From assembly GCF_013697085.1 (NCBI RefSeq), contig NZ_JACEFT010000009.1, forward strand, positions 62,001 to 126,000: 64,000 bases of DNA, read 5' to 3'. Below are positions 36,058 through 45,056 of the stretch, one piece after another. The notes beneath the pieces are model-generated. The model saw nothing but the letters and a program-made list of their open reading frames with translations. It did not search any database and was not told the origin of the DNA. The translations under genes were made by a program, and so were the position numbers. The stretch is from Billgrantia kenyensis. Lineage in GTDB: Bacteria; Pseudomonadota; Gammaproteobacteria; Pseudomonadales; Halomonadaceae. The number at the start of each line of letters is the position of its first letter. The first letter of the stretch is position 1.

Positions 36058-37086
36058 TCAGGTGCTATTGCCCACCAGCAGCTCGAAGCCCACGTCGTGC
36101 TGTCGGCGTAGCACACGCTGGCCCTCTAGGCGGCGAATCACCTCCATGGCGGCAAGTTCGCCCATGGCCTGGCGCGGGGAGCGAATGGTGGTCAAGCGCG
36201 GAGTGACGTGCTGGCCAAGCGGCAGCCCGTTGAACCCGGCGATGGCAATCTTCTGTGGTACCTCGAGACCCAGGCGCTGAGCGTGGAGCAGGGCGCCGGT
36301 GGCCAGGTCGTCGTTGGCGAAGTGAATCGCCCCGATGCCGGGGTGCTCGGCGAGCGCCCGCTCCAGCCCGGTGGCGCCGGCGTCGAGCCCGCCCCGTTCG
36401 AGTTCGAGCAGCGGTGCGGCGAGGCCGGCCTGCTCGAATACTTCGCGATGACCCGCGTAGCGCATCCCGGCGCGATAGTCGCCAGCCAGTCGTGCGCCGA
36501 TGAAGAGCGCCTGGCGATGGCCCCGCTCGAGCAGGTGTCGCGCCATGCAGCGGCCGGCTTCGGTATGGTCCAGCCCCACGTTGAGATCCAGCGCCTCGCC
36601 CAGCTCCATGACCTCCATGATCGGCTTGTCGCAGTTGGCGAGCAGAGTGCGGCAAGCCTCGTTGTGGCGCAGCCCCGCGGTGACCAGCGCCGAGCAGGAC
36701 CAGCCGAGAAAGGTGCGAATCAGCTGGTATTCCCGCTCCAGGTCGTACTCGGTATTGCCCAGCAGGATCTGGTAGCCCTGGGCCTCGAAGGTTTCCTGCA
36801 GCCCCTGGATCACTTCGATGAACACGCTGTTGGCCAGCGAAGGCACGATGACGGCAATGAAGCGCGAGCGGGCCGATGCCAGGCTGCCGGCCACCAGGTT
36901 GGGTACGTAGCCCAGGCGCTCCACCGCCTCGAGGACCCGTGCCCGGGTGCGCTCGTTGACCTGATCGGGGCGATTCAGCGCCCGCGACGCGGTGATGGCC
37001 GAGACGCCGGCGGCATCGGCTACCTGCTTGAGCGTGGGCTGCTCGGTGCTGCGTCGTCGACGCGAGTTGTGCACATCGTTAGACAA
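36058..37086 (-). CDS. LacI family transcriptional regulator of the tetronate operon
   Basis: About 342 residues: LacI helix-turn-helix (TLKQVADAAGVSAITASRALNRPDQV), hinge YVPNLVAGSLAS and a periplasmic-binding-like effector domain, closest in pattern to GntR/gluconate-type members. A GTG start at 37107 is possible, but a TTG at 37086 has AGGAGG 9 nt upstream and is favoured. It is divergent from ltnD, with two overlapping palindromic operators between the genes, so it should repress the operon and itself until a sugar acid or derivative binds. Confidence 0.9.
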   Translation of the reverse strand: MSNDVHNSRRRRSTEQPTLKQVADAAGVSAITASRALNRPDQVNERTRARVLEAVERLGYVPNLVAGSLASARSRFIAVIVPSLANSVFIEVIQGLQETFEAQGYQILLGNTEYDLEREYQLIRTFLGWSCSALVTAGLRHNEACRTLLANCDKPIMEVMELGEALDLNVGLDHTEAGRCMARHLLERGHRQALFIGARLAGDYRAGMRYAGHREVFEQAGLAAPLLELERGGLDAGATGLERALAEHPGIGAIHFANDDLATGALLHAQRLGLEVPQKIAIAGFNGLPLGQHVTPRLTTIRSPRQAMGELAAMEVIRRLEGQRVLRRQHDVGFELLVGNST

Positions 37087-37140
37087 TGGTCGTATCCTCC
37101 TGGCCACCCCTTGCTGCGAGTCGGTGAATCTACTACAACG

Positions 37141-37170
37141 ATGTTAGCGCTAACATGATAGCGCTAACAT
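37141..37170. promoter_or_regulatory. Tandem LacI-type operators between the regulator and ltnD
   Basis: A perfect 16-bp palindrome, ATGTTAGCGCTAACAT (37141-37156), is followed immediately by a second, near-perfect site TGATAGCGCTAACA (37156-37169). The centres are 15 bp apart and share the core TAGCGCTA. They resemble GntR-class LacI operators but with a GC centre. The position, about 55 bp before the regulator start and 90 bp before ltnD, allows control of both. Confidence 0.88.
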
Positions 37171-37260
37171 AGCGAATCCGGCCAGCACAAAAGTGACACC
37201 GGAAGCCGCGGTCTTCAGCGGGCAAAGCACGAAGGTGAACAGACAAACGGGAGAGCAGCG

Positions 37261-38187
37261 GTGAGCGACGGTACGACTCCAAGAGTGGGCGTCATCGGTC
37301 TGGGCGCCATGGGCCTGGGTACGGCAACGGCGCTGCACGAGCGTGGCCTGACGGTGGTCGGCTGCGACGTGGCCGCATCGGCCTGCCGCGCCTTCGAGAA
37401 GGCCGGCGGACGCTGCGTGGCGACGCCCGCCGAGCTTGCCGCACAGTGCGACGTGGTGCTGGTCGTGGTGGTCAATGCCGCCCAGGTCGAGCAGGTGCTG
37501 TTCGGCGAGAACGGGCTCGGCCACGCTCTGGCGCCGGGCGCGCTGGTGATCCAGTGCGCCACCGTGGCGCCGAGCCTGGCCGAGGGGCTGGGCGCCCGGC
37601 TGGCAGAGCGCGGCCTGCTGATGCTCGACGCGCCGATCAGCGGCGGGGCGGCCAAGGCGCGGGCAGGGCGGCTCTCGGTGATGGCATCCGGCAGCGCCGA
37701 GGCCTTCGACAAGGCCGGACCGGTACTCGATGCCATGGCCGAGGTCGTGCATCGCCTGGGCGATGCCCCGGGCATCGGCTCCAGCATGAAGCTGGTCAAC
37801 CAGCTGCTGGCTGGCGTGCATATCGCCGCCGCTGCCGAAGCGGTCGCGCTGGGCGTCCGCATGGGGCTGGAGCCGCGCCGCGTGTATGAGGTGATCAGCC
37901 AATCCGCCGGTAACTCCTGGATGTTCGAGAATCGCGTACCGCACATTCTCGAGGGCGATTATACCCCGCTCTCGGCGGTGGACATCTTCGTCAAGGATCT
38001 CAACATCGTTCACGAGACCGGCCGCGAGCTGGCCATGCCCACGCCCATTGCCGCCAGCGCACTGCAGCAGTTCACCGCCGCCAAGGGCGCCGGTTTTGGC
38101 TGCGAGGACGACGCGGCGGTGATCAAGGTCTACCAGCGCCTCTCGGGCATTGCCCTGCCCGAGGCGGCCAACGACGAGGGAGCTTGA
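37261..38187 (+). CDS. ltnD: L-threonate dehydrogenase LtnD
   Basis: A 308-residue beta-hydroxyacid dehydrogenase: NAD motif GVIGLGAMGLGTATAL, substrate loop DAPISGGAAKARAGRLSVMASG and catalytic Lys in GSSMKLVNQ. Family knowledge: LtnD oxidises L-threonate at C2 to 2-oxo-tetronate, which OtnI isomerises. GTG start with GGGAGAG upstream. First gene of a block containing otnK, otnC, otnI and denD, which fixes the assignment better than the sequence alone. Confidence 0.9.
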   Translation: MSDGTTPRVGVIGLGAMGLGTATALHERGLTVVGCDVAASACRAFEKAGGRCVATPAELAAQCDVVLVVVVNAAQVEQVLFGENGLGHALAPGALVIQCATVAPSLAEGLGARLAERGLLMLDAPISGGAAKARAGRLSVMASGSAEAFDKAGPVLDAMAEVVHRLGDAPGIGSSMKLVNQLLAGVHIAAAAEAVALGVRMGLEPRRVYEVISQSAGNSWMFENRVPHILEGDYTPLSAVDIFVKDLNIVHETGRELAMPTPIAASALQQFTAAKGAGFGCEDDAAVIKVYQRLSGIALPEAANDEGA

Positions 38188-38189
38188 GC

Positions 38190-39485
38190 ATGGCGATCGT
38201 GCTGGGTGCCATTGCCGACGACTTCACCGGGGCTACCGACCTGGCCAACAATCTGGTGCGCGGCGGCATGCGCTGCGTGCAGCTGATCGGCGTGCCCCAG
38301 CGCCCCCTGGCCGAGCTGGTCGAGGACGCGGAGCGGATCGATGCGGTGGTGGTGGCGCTGAAATCGCGCTCCTGCCCGGCCGACGAGGCCATACGCGATT
38401 CGCTGGCGGCGCTGGAGTGGCTGCGCGGCGAGGGCGCCCGCCAGCTCTTCTTCAAGTACTGCTCCACCTTCGACTCCACCGAGGCCGGCAACATCGGCCC
38501 GGTCGGCGAGGCGCTGCTGGAGCGTCTCGATGCGCCGCTGAGCGTCATGGTGCCGGCCTTCCCGGCCAACGGTCGCACCGTCTATCAGGGGCATCTCTTC
38601 GTCGGCGACAGGCTGCTCAACGAGAGTGGCATGCAGCACCACCCGCTCAACCCGATGCACGACGCCGATCTGGTCCGCGTCCTGACGCGTCAGAGCCGGC
38701 ACCCGGTGGGGCTGCTGCCGTGGTCGATGCTGGCTCAGGGCGCCGAGGCCGCCCGGGCACGGCTCGACGAGCTGGCCGGCCAGGGTGTGCGGCAGGCGAT
38801 CTGCGACACCCTCGACGAGCGCGACCTGGCCGTGCTGGCCGAGGCGACGGCCGACCTGCCGCTGGTGACCGGCGGCTCGGGGCTGGGTCAGGCGCTGCCC
38901 GCTGCTTACCGCCGGCGCGGTTGGCTGGGCGAGGTCGAGGCGGCGGGGGCGCTGCAGCCGGCGTCGGGCAACGCTCTGGTGCTGTCGGGTAGCTGCTCGC
39001 GGGCCACCCTGGCCCAGGTCGACGCCTTTCTCATGCGCTTTCCCGGCTTTGCCCTCGATCCGGCTGCATTGGCTGAAGGGCCGGATCATCTGGAGCGGGC
39101 GCTGGCTTTCGCTCGCTCTCTCCTGGTCGGAGGCGGGCCAGTGCTGATCTATGCCTCGGCCGATGCCGAGCGGGTGCGCCGGGTACAGCAGAGGCTGGGG
39201 CGCGAGCGGGCCGGCGAACTGGTGGAGAAGGCGCTGGGCGAGCTCGCCCTACGGTTGGTCGACGAGGGCGTGGGACGCCTGGTGGTAGCGGGTGGCGAGA
39301 GTTCCGGGGCCGTGGTGTCGGCGCTGGGCGTCTGCGCTTTGCGCATCGGCGAGCAGATCGATCCCGGCGTGCCCTGGACCCAGGCCACGCTGGCCGGCCG
39401 CCAGGCGCCGCTGTCGCTGGCGCTGAAGTCGGGCAACTTCGGCGGTGAGGATTTCTTCCTGCGCGCCTTCGAGGTACTGCCATGA
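38190..39485 (+). CDS. otnK: 3-oxo-tetronate kinase OtnK
   Basis: A 431-residue four-carbon acid sugar kinase (former DUF1537) with the N-terminal acidic motif GAIADDFTGATDLANNLV and C-terminal nucleotide-binding segments VAGGESSGAVVSAL and LKSGNFGGEDFF. It phosphorylates 3-oxo-tetronate at O4. GAGGGAG lies 7 nt before the ATG at 38190, preferred to a TTG two codons earlier. The end overlaps otnC by 4 bp (ATGA). Confidence 0.94.
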   Translation: MAIVLGAIADDFTGATDLANNLVRGGMRCVQLIGVPQRPLAELVEDAERIDAVVVALKSRSCPADEAIRDSLAALEWLRGEGARQLFFKYCSTFDSTEAGNIGPVGEALLERLDAPLSVMVPAFPANGRTVYQGHLFVGDRLLNESGMQHHPLNPMHDADLVRVLTRQSRHPVGLLPWSMLAQGAEAARARLDELAGQGVRQAICDTLDERDLAVLAEATADLPLVTGGSGLGQALPAAYRRRGWLGEVEAAGALQPASGNALVLSGSCSRATLAQVDAFLMRFPGFALDPAALAEGPDHLERALAFARSLLVGGGPVLIYASADAERVRRVQQRLGRERAGELVEKALGELALRLVDEGVGRLVVAGGESSGAVVSALGVCALRIGEQIDPGVPWTQATLAGRQAPLSLALKSGNFGGEDFFLRAFEVLP

Positions 39486-40129
39486 GCGTCCAAGACGCAA
39501 ATCGACTGCGCGAGCAGATCGCCACGCTTGGCAAGTCGCTGTTCGATCGCGGCCTGACCATGGGCTCGAGCGGCAACATCAGCGTGCGCCTGGACGACGG
39601 TGGCTGGCTGATGACACCGACCAACGCCTGCCTGGGCCGGCTCGATCCGGCGCGGATCTCGCGCCTCGACCATGACGGCCGCCTGCTCGACGGCGACGCA
39701 CCGACCAAGGAGCAGTTCCTGCATATGGCGATGTACGCCGAGCGCCCCCGCGCCGGCGCCATCGTGCATCTGCATTCGACCCATTCGGTGGCGGTCTCCT
39801 GCCTACCCGACGTCGATCCCTGCGACTGCATCCCGCCGCTCACCGCCTACTACGTGATGCGGGTGGGGCGCTTACCCCTGGTGCCCTATCACGTGCCGGG
39901 AGATCCGGCACTGGGCGACGCCGTGCGCGGCCTGGCCGGCAAGCACAGCGCCGTGCTGCTGGCCAACCACGGCCCGGTGGTTGCGGGCAAGAACCTGGAG
40001 GCGGCGGTTTACGCCACCGAAGAGCTGGAGGAGACCGCCAAGCTCTACCTGCTGCTGCACGGCCACAATCCGCGCGGGCTGACGCCCGAACAGGTCGCCG
40101 AACTCGAAGCGCGCTTTCCACGTGACTGA
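39482..40129 (+). CDS. otnC: 3-oxo-tetronate 4-phosphate decarboxylase OtnC
   Basis: A 215-residue class II aldolase/adducin-fold protein: GLTMGSSGNISVRL (substrate loop), the metal ligands in HLHSTHS and the C-terminal LANHGPVV. It decarboxylates 3-oxo-tetronate 4-phosphate to DHAP and CO2, the exit of the pathway into glycolysis. Translationally coupled to otnK. Confidence 0.94.
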   Translation: MSVQDANRLREQIATLGKSLFDRGLTMGSSGNISVRLDDGGWLMTPTNACLGRLDPARISRLDHDGRLLDGDAPTKEQFLHMAMYAERPRAGAIVHLHSTHSVAVSCLPDVDPCDCIPPLTAYYVMRVGRLPLVPYHVPGDPALGDAVRGLAGKHSAVLLANHGPVVAGKNLEAAVYATEELEETAKLYLLLHGHNPRGLTPEQVAELEARFPRD

Positions 40130-40165
40130 CTCAGCCACACGACCCAAGAACACGAGACGCGAAAC

Positions 40166-40963
40166 ATGATTCGACTGGCCGCCAACCTCAGCATGCTGTT
40201 CACCGAGCACGACTTCCTCGACCGCTTCCAGGCGGCGGCAGCGGCGGGCTTTCGCGGCGTGGAGTACCTGTTCCCCTATGCCTACGCTCCCGAGGAGCTG
40301 GCAGGTGCGCTGAGGGAGGCCGGCGTCGAACAGGTGCTGTTCAACATGCCACCGGGGGACTGGGAGGCCGGTGAGCGCGGCCTGGCCAGCTTGCCCGGGC
40401 GTGAGGCGGAGTTTCGCGACGGCGTAGTCGAGGCGTTGCGCTACGCCGAGGCCCTCGACTGCCCCCGGGTGCACGCCATGGCCGGGCTGCTGCCGGTCGG
40501 TGCCGATGCCGAGACGCGGGCGCGTCACCACGCTACCTACGTGAGCAACCTGCGCTTCGCTGCCGCCGAGGCGGCCAAGGTGGGATGCCAGGTGCTGATC
40601 GAGCCGATCAACACCCGCGACATGCCGGGTTACTTCCTCTCGCGCCAGGCCCAGGCCATGGCGGTGCTCGAGCAGGTCGGGGCCAACGGCAGCCTGCGTC
40701 TGCAGTTCGATCTCTATCACTGCCAGATCATGGAGGGCGATCTGATCCGTCATCTGGAGCGACAGTTCACCTCCATCGCCCATATTCAGATCGCCGGCGT
40801 ACCGGAGCGTCACGAACCGGACGTCGGCGAGGTGCACTATCCCGCCCTCTTCGAGCGGCTGGAGCGGCTCGGCTACCGGGGCTGGATCGGCTGCGAGTAC
40901 CGACCCGTGGCGGGCACCCAAGAAGGACTGGGCTGGGGGCGCGACTACGGGCTCACGGTCTGA
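40166..40963 (+). CDS. otnI: 2-oxo-tetronate isomerase OtnI
   Basis: A 265-residue hydroxypyruvate-isomerase-like TIM barrel. Glu/His metal ligands are suggested by [45 protein letters not shown] and IGCEYRP. It interconverts 2-oxo- and 3-oxo-tetronate, connecting the LtnD product to OtnK. It lies 36 bp after otnC. Confidence 0.93.
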   Translation: MIRLAANLSMLFTEHDFLDRFQAAAAAGFRGVEYLFPYAYAPEELAGALREAGVEQVLFNMPPGDWEAGERGLASLPGREAEFRDGVVEALRYAEALDCPRVHAMAGLLPVGADAETRARHHATYVSNLRFAAAEAAKVGCQVLIEPINTRDMPGYFLSRQAQAMAVLEQVGANGSLRLQFDLYHCQIMEGDLIRHLERQFTSIAHIQIAGVPERHEPDVGEVHYPALFERLERLGYRGWIGCEYRPVAGTQEGLGWGRDYGLTV

Positions 40964-41009
40964 GTGCAACGACAAACATGGCGACAAACACAACGACAGG
41001 ATGCCAGAC

Positions 41010-41975
41010 ATGCACATCGTCATTACCGGCGGCGCCGGTTTTCTCGGCCAGCGTCTTGCCACTCGGCTACTGGCACGCGGCGAGCTGAGAGGTGAGGCCA
41101 TTCAGCGTCTGACGCTGGTCGATCAAGTCGAGCCGCCGTGCCCGCCCAGCGACACGGTCGACGTGGCAGGGCGGGCGCTGGACATCACTGAGCCCGGCGC
41201 GCTGGACACGGTGCTCGATGCGCGTCCGCAGGTCGTGTATCACCTGGCCGCGGTGGTCAGCAGCGCCGCCGAGGCCGACCTGGATCTCGGCATGGAGGTC
41301 AACTTCGATGCCACCCGGGCACTGCTGGAGGGCTGTCGCGGGAGGGGGCTGGCCAATACCCGTCTGATCATGGCCAGCTCGGTGGCCGCCTACGGTGGCG
41401 AGCTGCCCGCGGTGCTCGACGACATGACTGCGCTGCAGCCGCAGAACTCCTACGGCACCCAGAAGGCGATGTGCGAGCTGCTGATCAACGACTATAGCCG
41501 TCGCGGCCTGGTCGATGGCTGCGTGCTGCGCCTGCCGACCATCATCGTGCGTCCGGGACGACCCAACGCCGCCGCCTCGAGCTTTGCCTCCAGCATCCTG
41601 CGCGAGCCGCTCAACGGTGAGGAGGCCATCTGTCCCGTGGCCACCTCCCTTCAGCTGTTCGTGATGTCGCCGGCCAAGGTGATCGAGGCGCTGATACATG
41701 GCGCCGAGGTGCCGGGCGAGGCGCTGGCGCCGTTTCGCGCCTTCATGCTGCCGGGCATCACGGTCAGCGTGGCCGAGATGCTCGACACCCTGCGTCAGGT
41801 CGCGGGTGACGAGGCGCTGGCGCGGGTGCGCCACGAGCCCGATCCGCGAATCGAGGCGATCGTCGCCAGCTGGCCGGCACGCTTCGAGACCCGCCGGGCG
41901 GAGGCGCTGGGCTTCGCCGGCGACCGCAGCCTGCACGATATCGTCATGGCGTTCATCGAGGAGCGCAGCCGATAG
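41010..41975 (+). CDS. denD: D-erythronate dehydrogenase DenD
   Basis: A 321-residue extended short-chain dehydrogenase with N-terminal MHIVITGGAGFLGQRLA and the active-site pair SSVAAYGG / SYGTQK (Tyr and Lys), plus a C-terminal domain typical of DenD. DenD oxidises D-erythronate at C3, giving the OtnK substrate directly. An ATG three codons earlier (41001) sits on the ribosome site; with ACAGG upstream at the right distance, 41010 is favoured. Confidence 0.92.
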   Translation: MHIVITGGAGFLGQRLATRLLARGELRGEAIQRLTLVDQVEPPCPPSDTVDVAGRALDITEPGALDTVLDARPQVVYHLAAVVSSAAEADLDLGMEVNFDATRALLEGCRGRGLANTRLIMASSVAAYGGELPAVLDDMTALQPQNSYGTQKAMCELLINDYSRRGLVDGCVLRLPTIIVRPGRPNAAASSFASSILREPLNGEEAICPVATSLQLFVMSPAKVIEALIHGAEVPGEALAPFRAFMLPGITVSVAEMLDTLRQVAGDEALARVRHEPDPRIEAIVASWPARFETRRAEALGFAGDRSLHDIVMAFIEERSR

Positions 41976-42046
41976 CGAGCACATAGCCGCGGCCGACAGG
42001 CCGCCGATAACAACCCGAGGTGTTTCACGACGAAGAGGTCACAACA

Positions 42047-43045
42047 ATGAAAACGCAGTTCGTACGCCACGCCCTCACCGCTGCCATCGGCGGTATCACC
42101 GCCGCCGCTCTGGTCGCCAATGCCCAGGCCGCCCAGGAGGTCAGCCTGGGGCATACCCTCTCATCCACCTCCCACTATGCGGTAGGTGCCCAGGCCTTCA
42201 AGGAGACGCTGGAAGAACTCAGCGACGGTGCCTTCACGGTTTCCGAATATGCCTCCGGCGCGCTGGGCGGCGAGCGCGAGATGATCGAAGGCCTGCAGAT
42301 CGGCACCGTGGACGTGGTCATCACCTCCACCGGCCCGCTCGGCAACTTCGTGCCGGAGACCTACGTGCTCGACCTGCCGTTCCTGTTCGAGAGCTACGAT
42401 CAGGCCCGCTGCGTGCTCGACAGCGAGCTCGGTGACGAGCTGCTGGAGAAGATGACCCAGCACGACCTGGTCGGCCTGGCCTGGTCGGAGAACGGCTTCC
42501 GTCACCTCACCAACAGCCGTCGCGAAGTGACCAGCCCCGGCGATGCCGAAGGGCTGCGGGTGCGCACCATGGAGAACGAGGTGCACCAGGAAGCGTTCCG
42601 TCAGATGGGCGCACGGCCCACTCCGATGGCCTTCCCGGAACTCTTCACGGCGCTGCAGCAGGGCGTGGTGGATGGCCAGGAGAACCCCATCACGGTGATC
42701 GTCGCCACCAACTTCTGGGAAGTGCAGGATCATCTCTCGCTCACCGGTCACGTCTATTCGCCCGCCGCCGTGCTGGGTTCGCCGCTGCTACTCGATGGGC
42801 TCAGCGACGAGGAGCGCGAGTGGTTCCATGAAGCCGCGCGTGCCTCGGCCGAGGCGACTCGCGGCGAGGTGTCGCGGCTCGAGGAGGAGGGTGTGGCCCT
42901 GCTGCGTGACAACGGCATGACGGTCAACACCGAGATCGACATCGGCCCCTTCCAGCAGGCGGTCGAGCCGGCCTACGAGATCTTCACCGGTCAGCACGGC
43001 AGCGAGATGCTGGAGAGGGTCCAGGAGAAGGCGGCCAGCTGCTGA
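42047..43045 (+). CDS. dctP: TRAP transporter solute-binding protein, DctP family
   Basis: A 332-residue periplasmic receptor with a signal peptide (MKTQFVRHALTAA to NAQA), the TRAP motif YASGALGGEREMIEGLQIGTVD and the ligand-binding region TMENEVHQEAFRQMGARPTPM with VVDGQENP. GAGGT lies about 8 nt before the ATG. It follows denD by 71 bp and starts the dctPQM set, so its ligand is probably a four-carbon sugar acid. Confidence 0.94.
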   Translation: MKTQFVRHALTAAIGGITAAALVANAQAAQEVSLGHTLSSTSHYAVGAQAFKETLEELSDGAFTVSEYASGALGGEREMIEGLQIGTVDVVITSTGPLGNFVPETYVLDLPFLFESYDQARCVLDSELGDELLEKMTQHDLVGLAWSENGFRHLTNSRREVTSPGDAEGLRVRTMENEVHQEAFRQMGARPTPMAFPELFTALQQGVVDGQENPITVIVATNFWEVQDHLSLTGHVYSPAAVLGSPLLLDGLSDEEREWFHEAARASAEATRGEVSRLEEEGVALLRDNGMTVNTEIDIGPFQQAVEPAYEIFTGQHGSEMLERVQEKAASC

Positions 43046-43160
43046 GAAAACGTGATGGCCTGTGCGGCGTCACTGCGTCGTGCAGGCACTCCGCTTCGCT
43101 GAGTTACCCAACTGTGCTTCCGGTGCATGCCGGGAGCACGTCGGCAGGAATCGTGAGCCC

Positions 43161-43745
43161 ATGGTCGACCTCTTTCTTCGTTTCGAACGTCAGCTGACGC
43201 GCCTGGCCATGGCGGTGGCGGTGGTCATGCTGGTGGTGTCGGTGTCGTTCAGCTTCTATCAGGTGCTGACTCGCTTTATCTTCAATGCGCCCTCCACCTG
43301 GACCGAGGTGGCGGCGCGCACGGCGATGATCTGGTGCGTGTTCATGGCCGCGGCCGCGACCTTTCGCGGTGGCTACATGATGGCCGTGGAGGCGATCTAC
43401 AAGGTGGTGCCGCAGCGCCTGCTGCTGGTGCTCGAAATCGCCATCGTGCTGTGCTGCCTGCTGGTATTGGTGGTGCTGATTCACTACGGCATCCTCATGA
43501 CCCGGCGCGTCGCCAACCAGACCATGTCGGGGATGAACATCTCCATGGCCTACGCCTATGCCGCCATTCCCATCGGCGCCGGCTTCGCCATCGTCTCGGT
43601 CGTTGCCCGGCTGCTGGCCCAGTTGACCGGCCGCGAGGCGGTGGGTCCCGACCTGGGCGAAGCCGAGGTGGAGATGCACGATCTGCGCCAGCAGACCATG
43701 CCCGAGGCCGCTGAGGATGGCGAGCGCGGAGGGCCGCGCTCATGA
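43161..43745 (+). CDS. dctQ: TRAP transporter small permease, DctQ family
   Basis: A 194-residue protein with four helices and the DctQ segment NAPSTWTEVAARTAMIWCVFMAAAATFRGG. The ATG at 43161 gives a normal DctQ N-terminus but its ribosome site is weak (AGGAA 14 nt away); a GTG at 43062 in the same frame lacks a better one. It overlaps the large-subunit gene by 4 bp. Confidence 0.92.
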   Translation: MVDLFLRFERQLTRLAMAVAVVMLVVSVSFSFYQVLTRFIFNAPSTWTEVAARTAMIWCVFMAAAATFRGGYMMAVEAIYKVVPQRLLLVLEIAIVLCCLLVLVVLIHYGILMTRRVANQTMSGMNISMAYAYAAIPIGAGFAIVSVVARLLAQLTGREAVGPDLGEAEVEMHDLRQQTMPEAAEDGERGGPRS

Positions 43746-45016
43746 ACCTGGTCATCGGTCTGTCGCTGATCATCCTGTTCGCTTTCGGCGTGCCGATCGC
43801 CGTGTCGATCATGCTGGCCTCGATCATCGGCATCGAGTACTTCACCCGGCTGCCGCTGCTGCTGGTGCCGCAGCAGATGTTCATCGGCATCGACAAGTTC
43901 CCGCTGATGGCGATTCCGTTCTTCATTCTCGCCGGCAATCTGATGGCCGCCGGCGGTATTTCACAGCGTCTGGTGGACTTGGCCAAGTCCATCGTCGGCG
44001 GCGTGCAGGGCGGCCTGGCGATGACCTGCGTGCTGACCTGCATGATGTTCGCCGCGGTGTCCGGCTCCAGCGTGGCGACCACCTTCGCCATCGGTGCCAT
44101 CCTGATTCCGGCCATGGTACGCCATGGCTATCCCAAGCCGCTGGCGGCTTCGATTCAGGCTTCTTCGGCGGAGCTCGGGGTGCTGATCCCGCCGTCAATT
44201 CCGCTGATCCTGTTCGGTGTCAGCACCGATACCTCCATTGGCCAGCTGTTCTTGGCCGGGGTGGGGCCGGGCCTGCTCATCGGCACCGCACTGATCCTGT
44301 TCCTCTATCTGTTCTGCAAGGTGCGCGGTTTCGGCCTGGAGGACCATAAGGACAGCACCAGCTTCGTGATCTCGTTCCAGCGTGCCTGGGCGGCGCTGCT
44401 GATGCCGGTGGTGGTGATCGGCGGGATCTACGGTGGCGTGTTCACCCCGACCGAGGCCTCGGCGGTGGCGGTGTTCTACGCCCTGCTGGTGGGCGGGCTC
44501 TACTATCGCGAACTCAAGGTGGCCGACCTTTGGCCGATCCTGCGCCAGAGCGTGATCTCCACCGCCGCGGTGATGCTGATCATCGCCGCGGCCTCGCTGT
44601 TCAGCTTCCTGATCAGCCGGACGGGCCTGCCGGGCCATATCGCCGGCTGGGTCACGGAGGTGTTCGACAGTCCCATGGCCTTCCTGCTGGCGGTCAACGT
44701 GCTGCTGCTGATCGTCGGCATGTTCATCGAGACTTCCGCCGCCATCCTGGTGCTGGCGCCGATCCTGACGCCGATTGCCATCCAGTTCGGCGTTCACCCG
44801 GTGCACTTCGGCTTGATCATGGTGGTCAATCTGGCGCTGGGCATGATCACGCCACCATTGGGTGTGAACCTGTTCGCCGCCTGTGCCGTGGCCAAGATCT
44901 CCATCGATCAGATGCTACCCTGGCTGGTGCGCTTCGTGCTGGTGGTGCTGGCCTGTCTGATGGCGATCACCTATATGCCGTGGATCTCGCTGGGTCTGGT
45001 GAGGTTGGTCTACTGA
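43742..45016 (+). CDS. dctM: TRAP transporter large permease, DctM family
   Basis: A 424-residue membrane protein of about 11-12 helices with DctM signatures GSSVATTFAIGAILIPAMVRHGY, SAELGVLIPPSIPLILFGV and MITPPLGVNLFAAC. It forms the sodium-driven channel with DctQ. ATGA overlap with dctQ; the aldehyde dehydrogenase follows 40 bp later. Confidence 0.95.
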   Translation: MNLVIGLSLIILFAFGVPIAVSIMLASIIGIEYFTRLPLLLVPQQMFIGIDKFPLMAIPFFILAGNLMAAGGISQRLVDLAKSIVGGVQGGLAMTCVLTCMMFAAVSGSSVATTFAIGAILIPAMVRHGYPKPLAASIQASSAELGVLIPPSIPLILFGVSTDTSIGQLFLAGVGPGLLIGTALILFLYLFCKVRGFGLEDHKDSTSFVISFQRAWAALLMPVVVIGGIYGGVFTPTEASAVAVFYALLVGGLYYRELKVADLWPILRQSVISTAAVMLIIAAASLFSFLISRTGLPGHIAGWVTEVFDSPMAFLLAVNVLLLIVGMFIETSAAILVLAPILTPIAIQFGVHPVHFGLIMVVNLALGMITPPLGVNLFAACAVAKISIDQMLPWLVRFVLVVLACLMAITYMPWISLGLVRLVY

Positions 45017-45056
45017 GGAACGATCTCCAGGACAAAGACAACGACAAGGAGAATGT

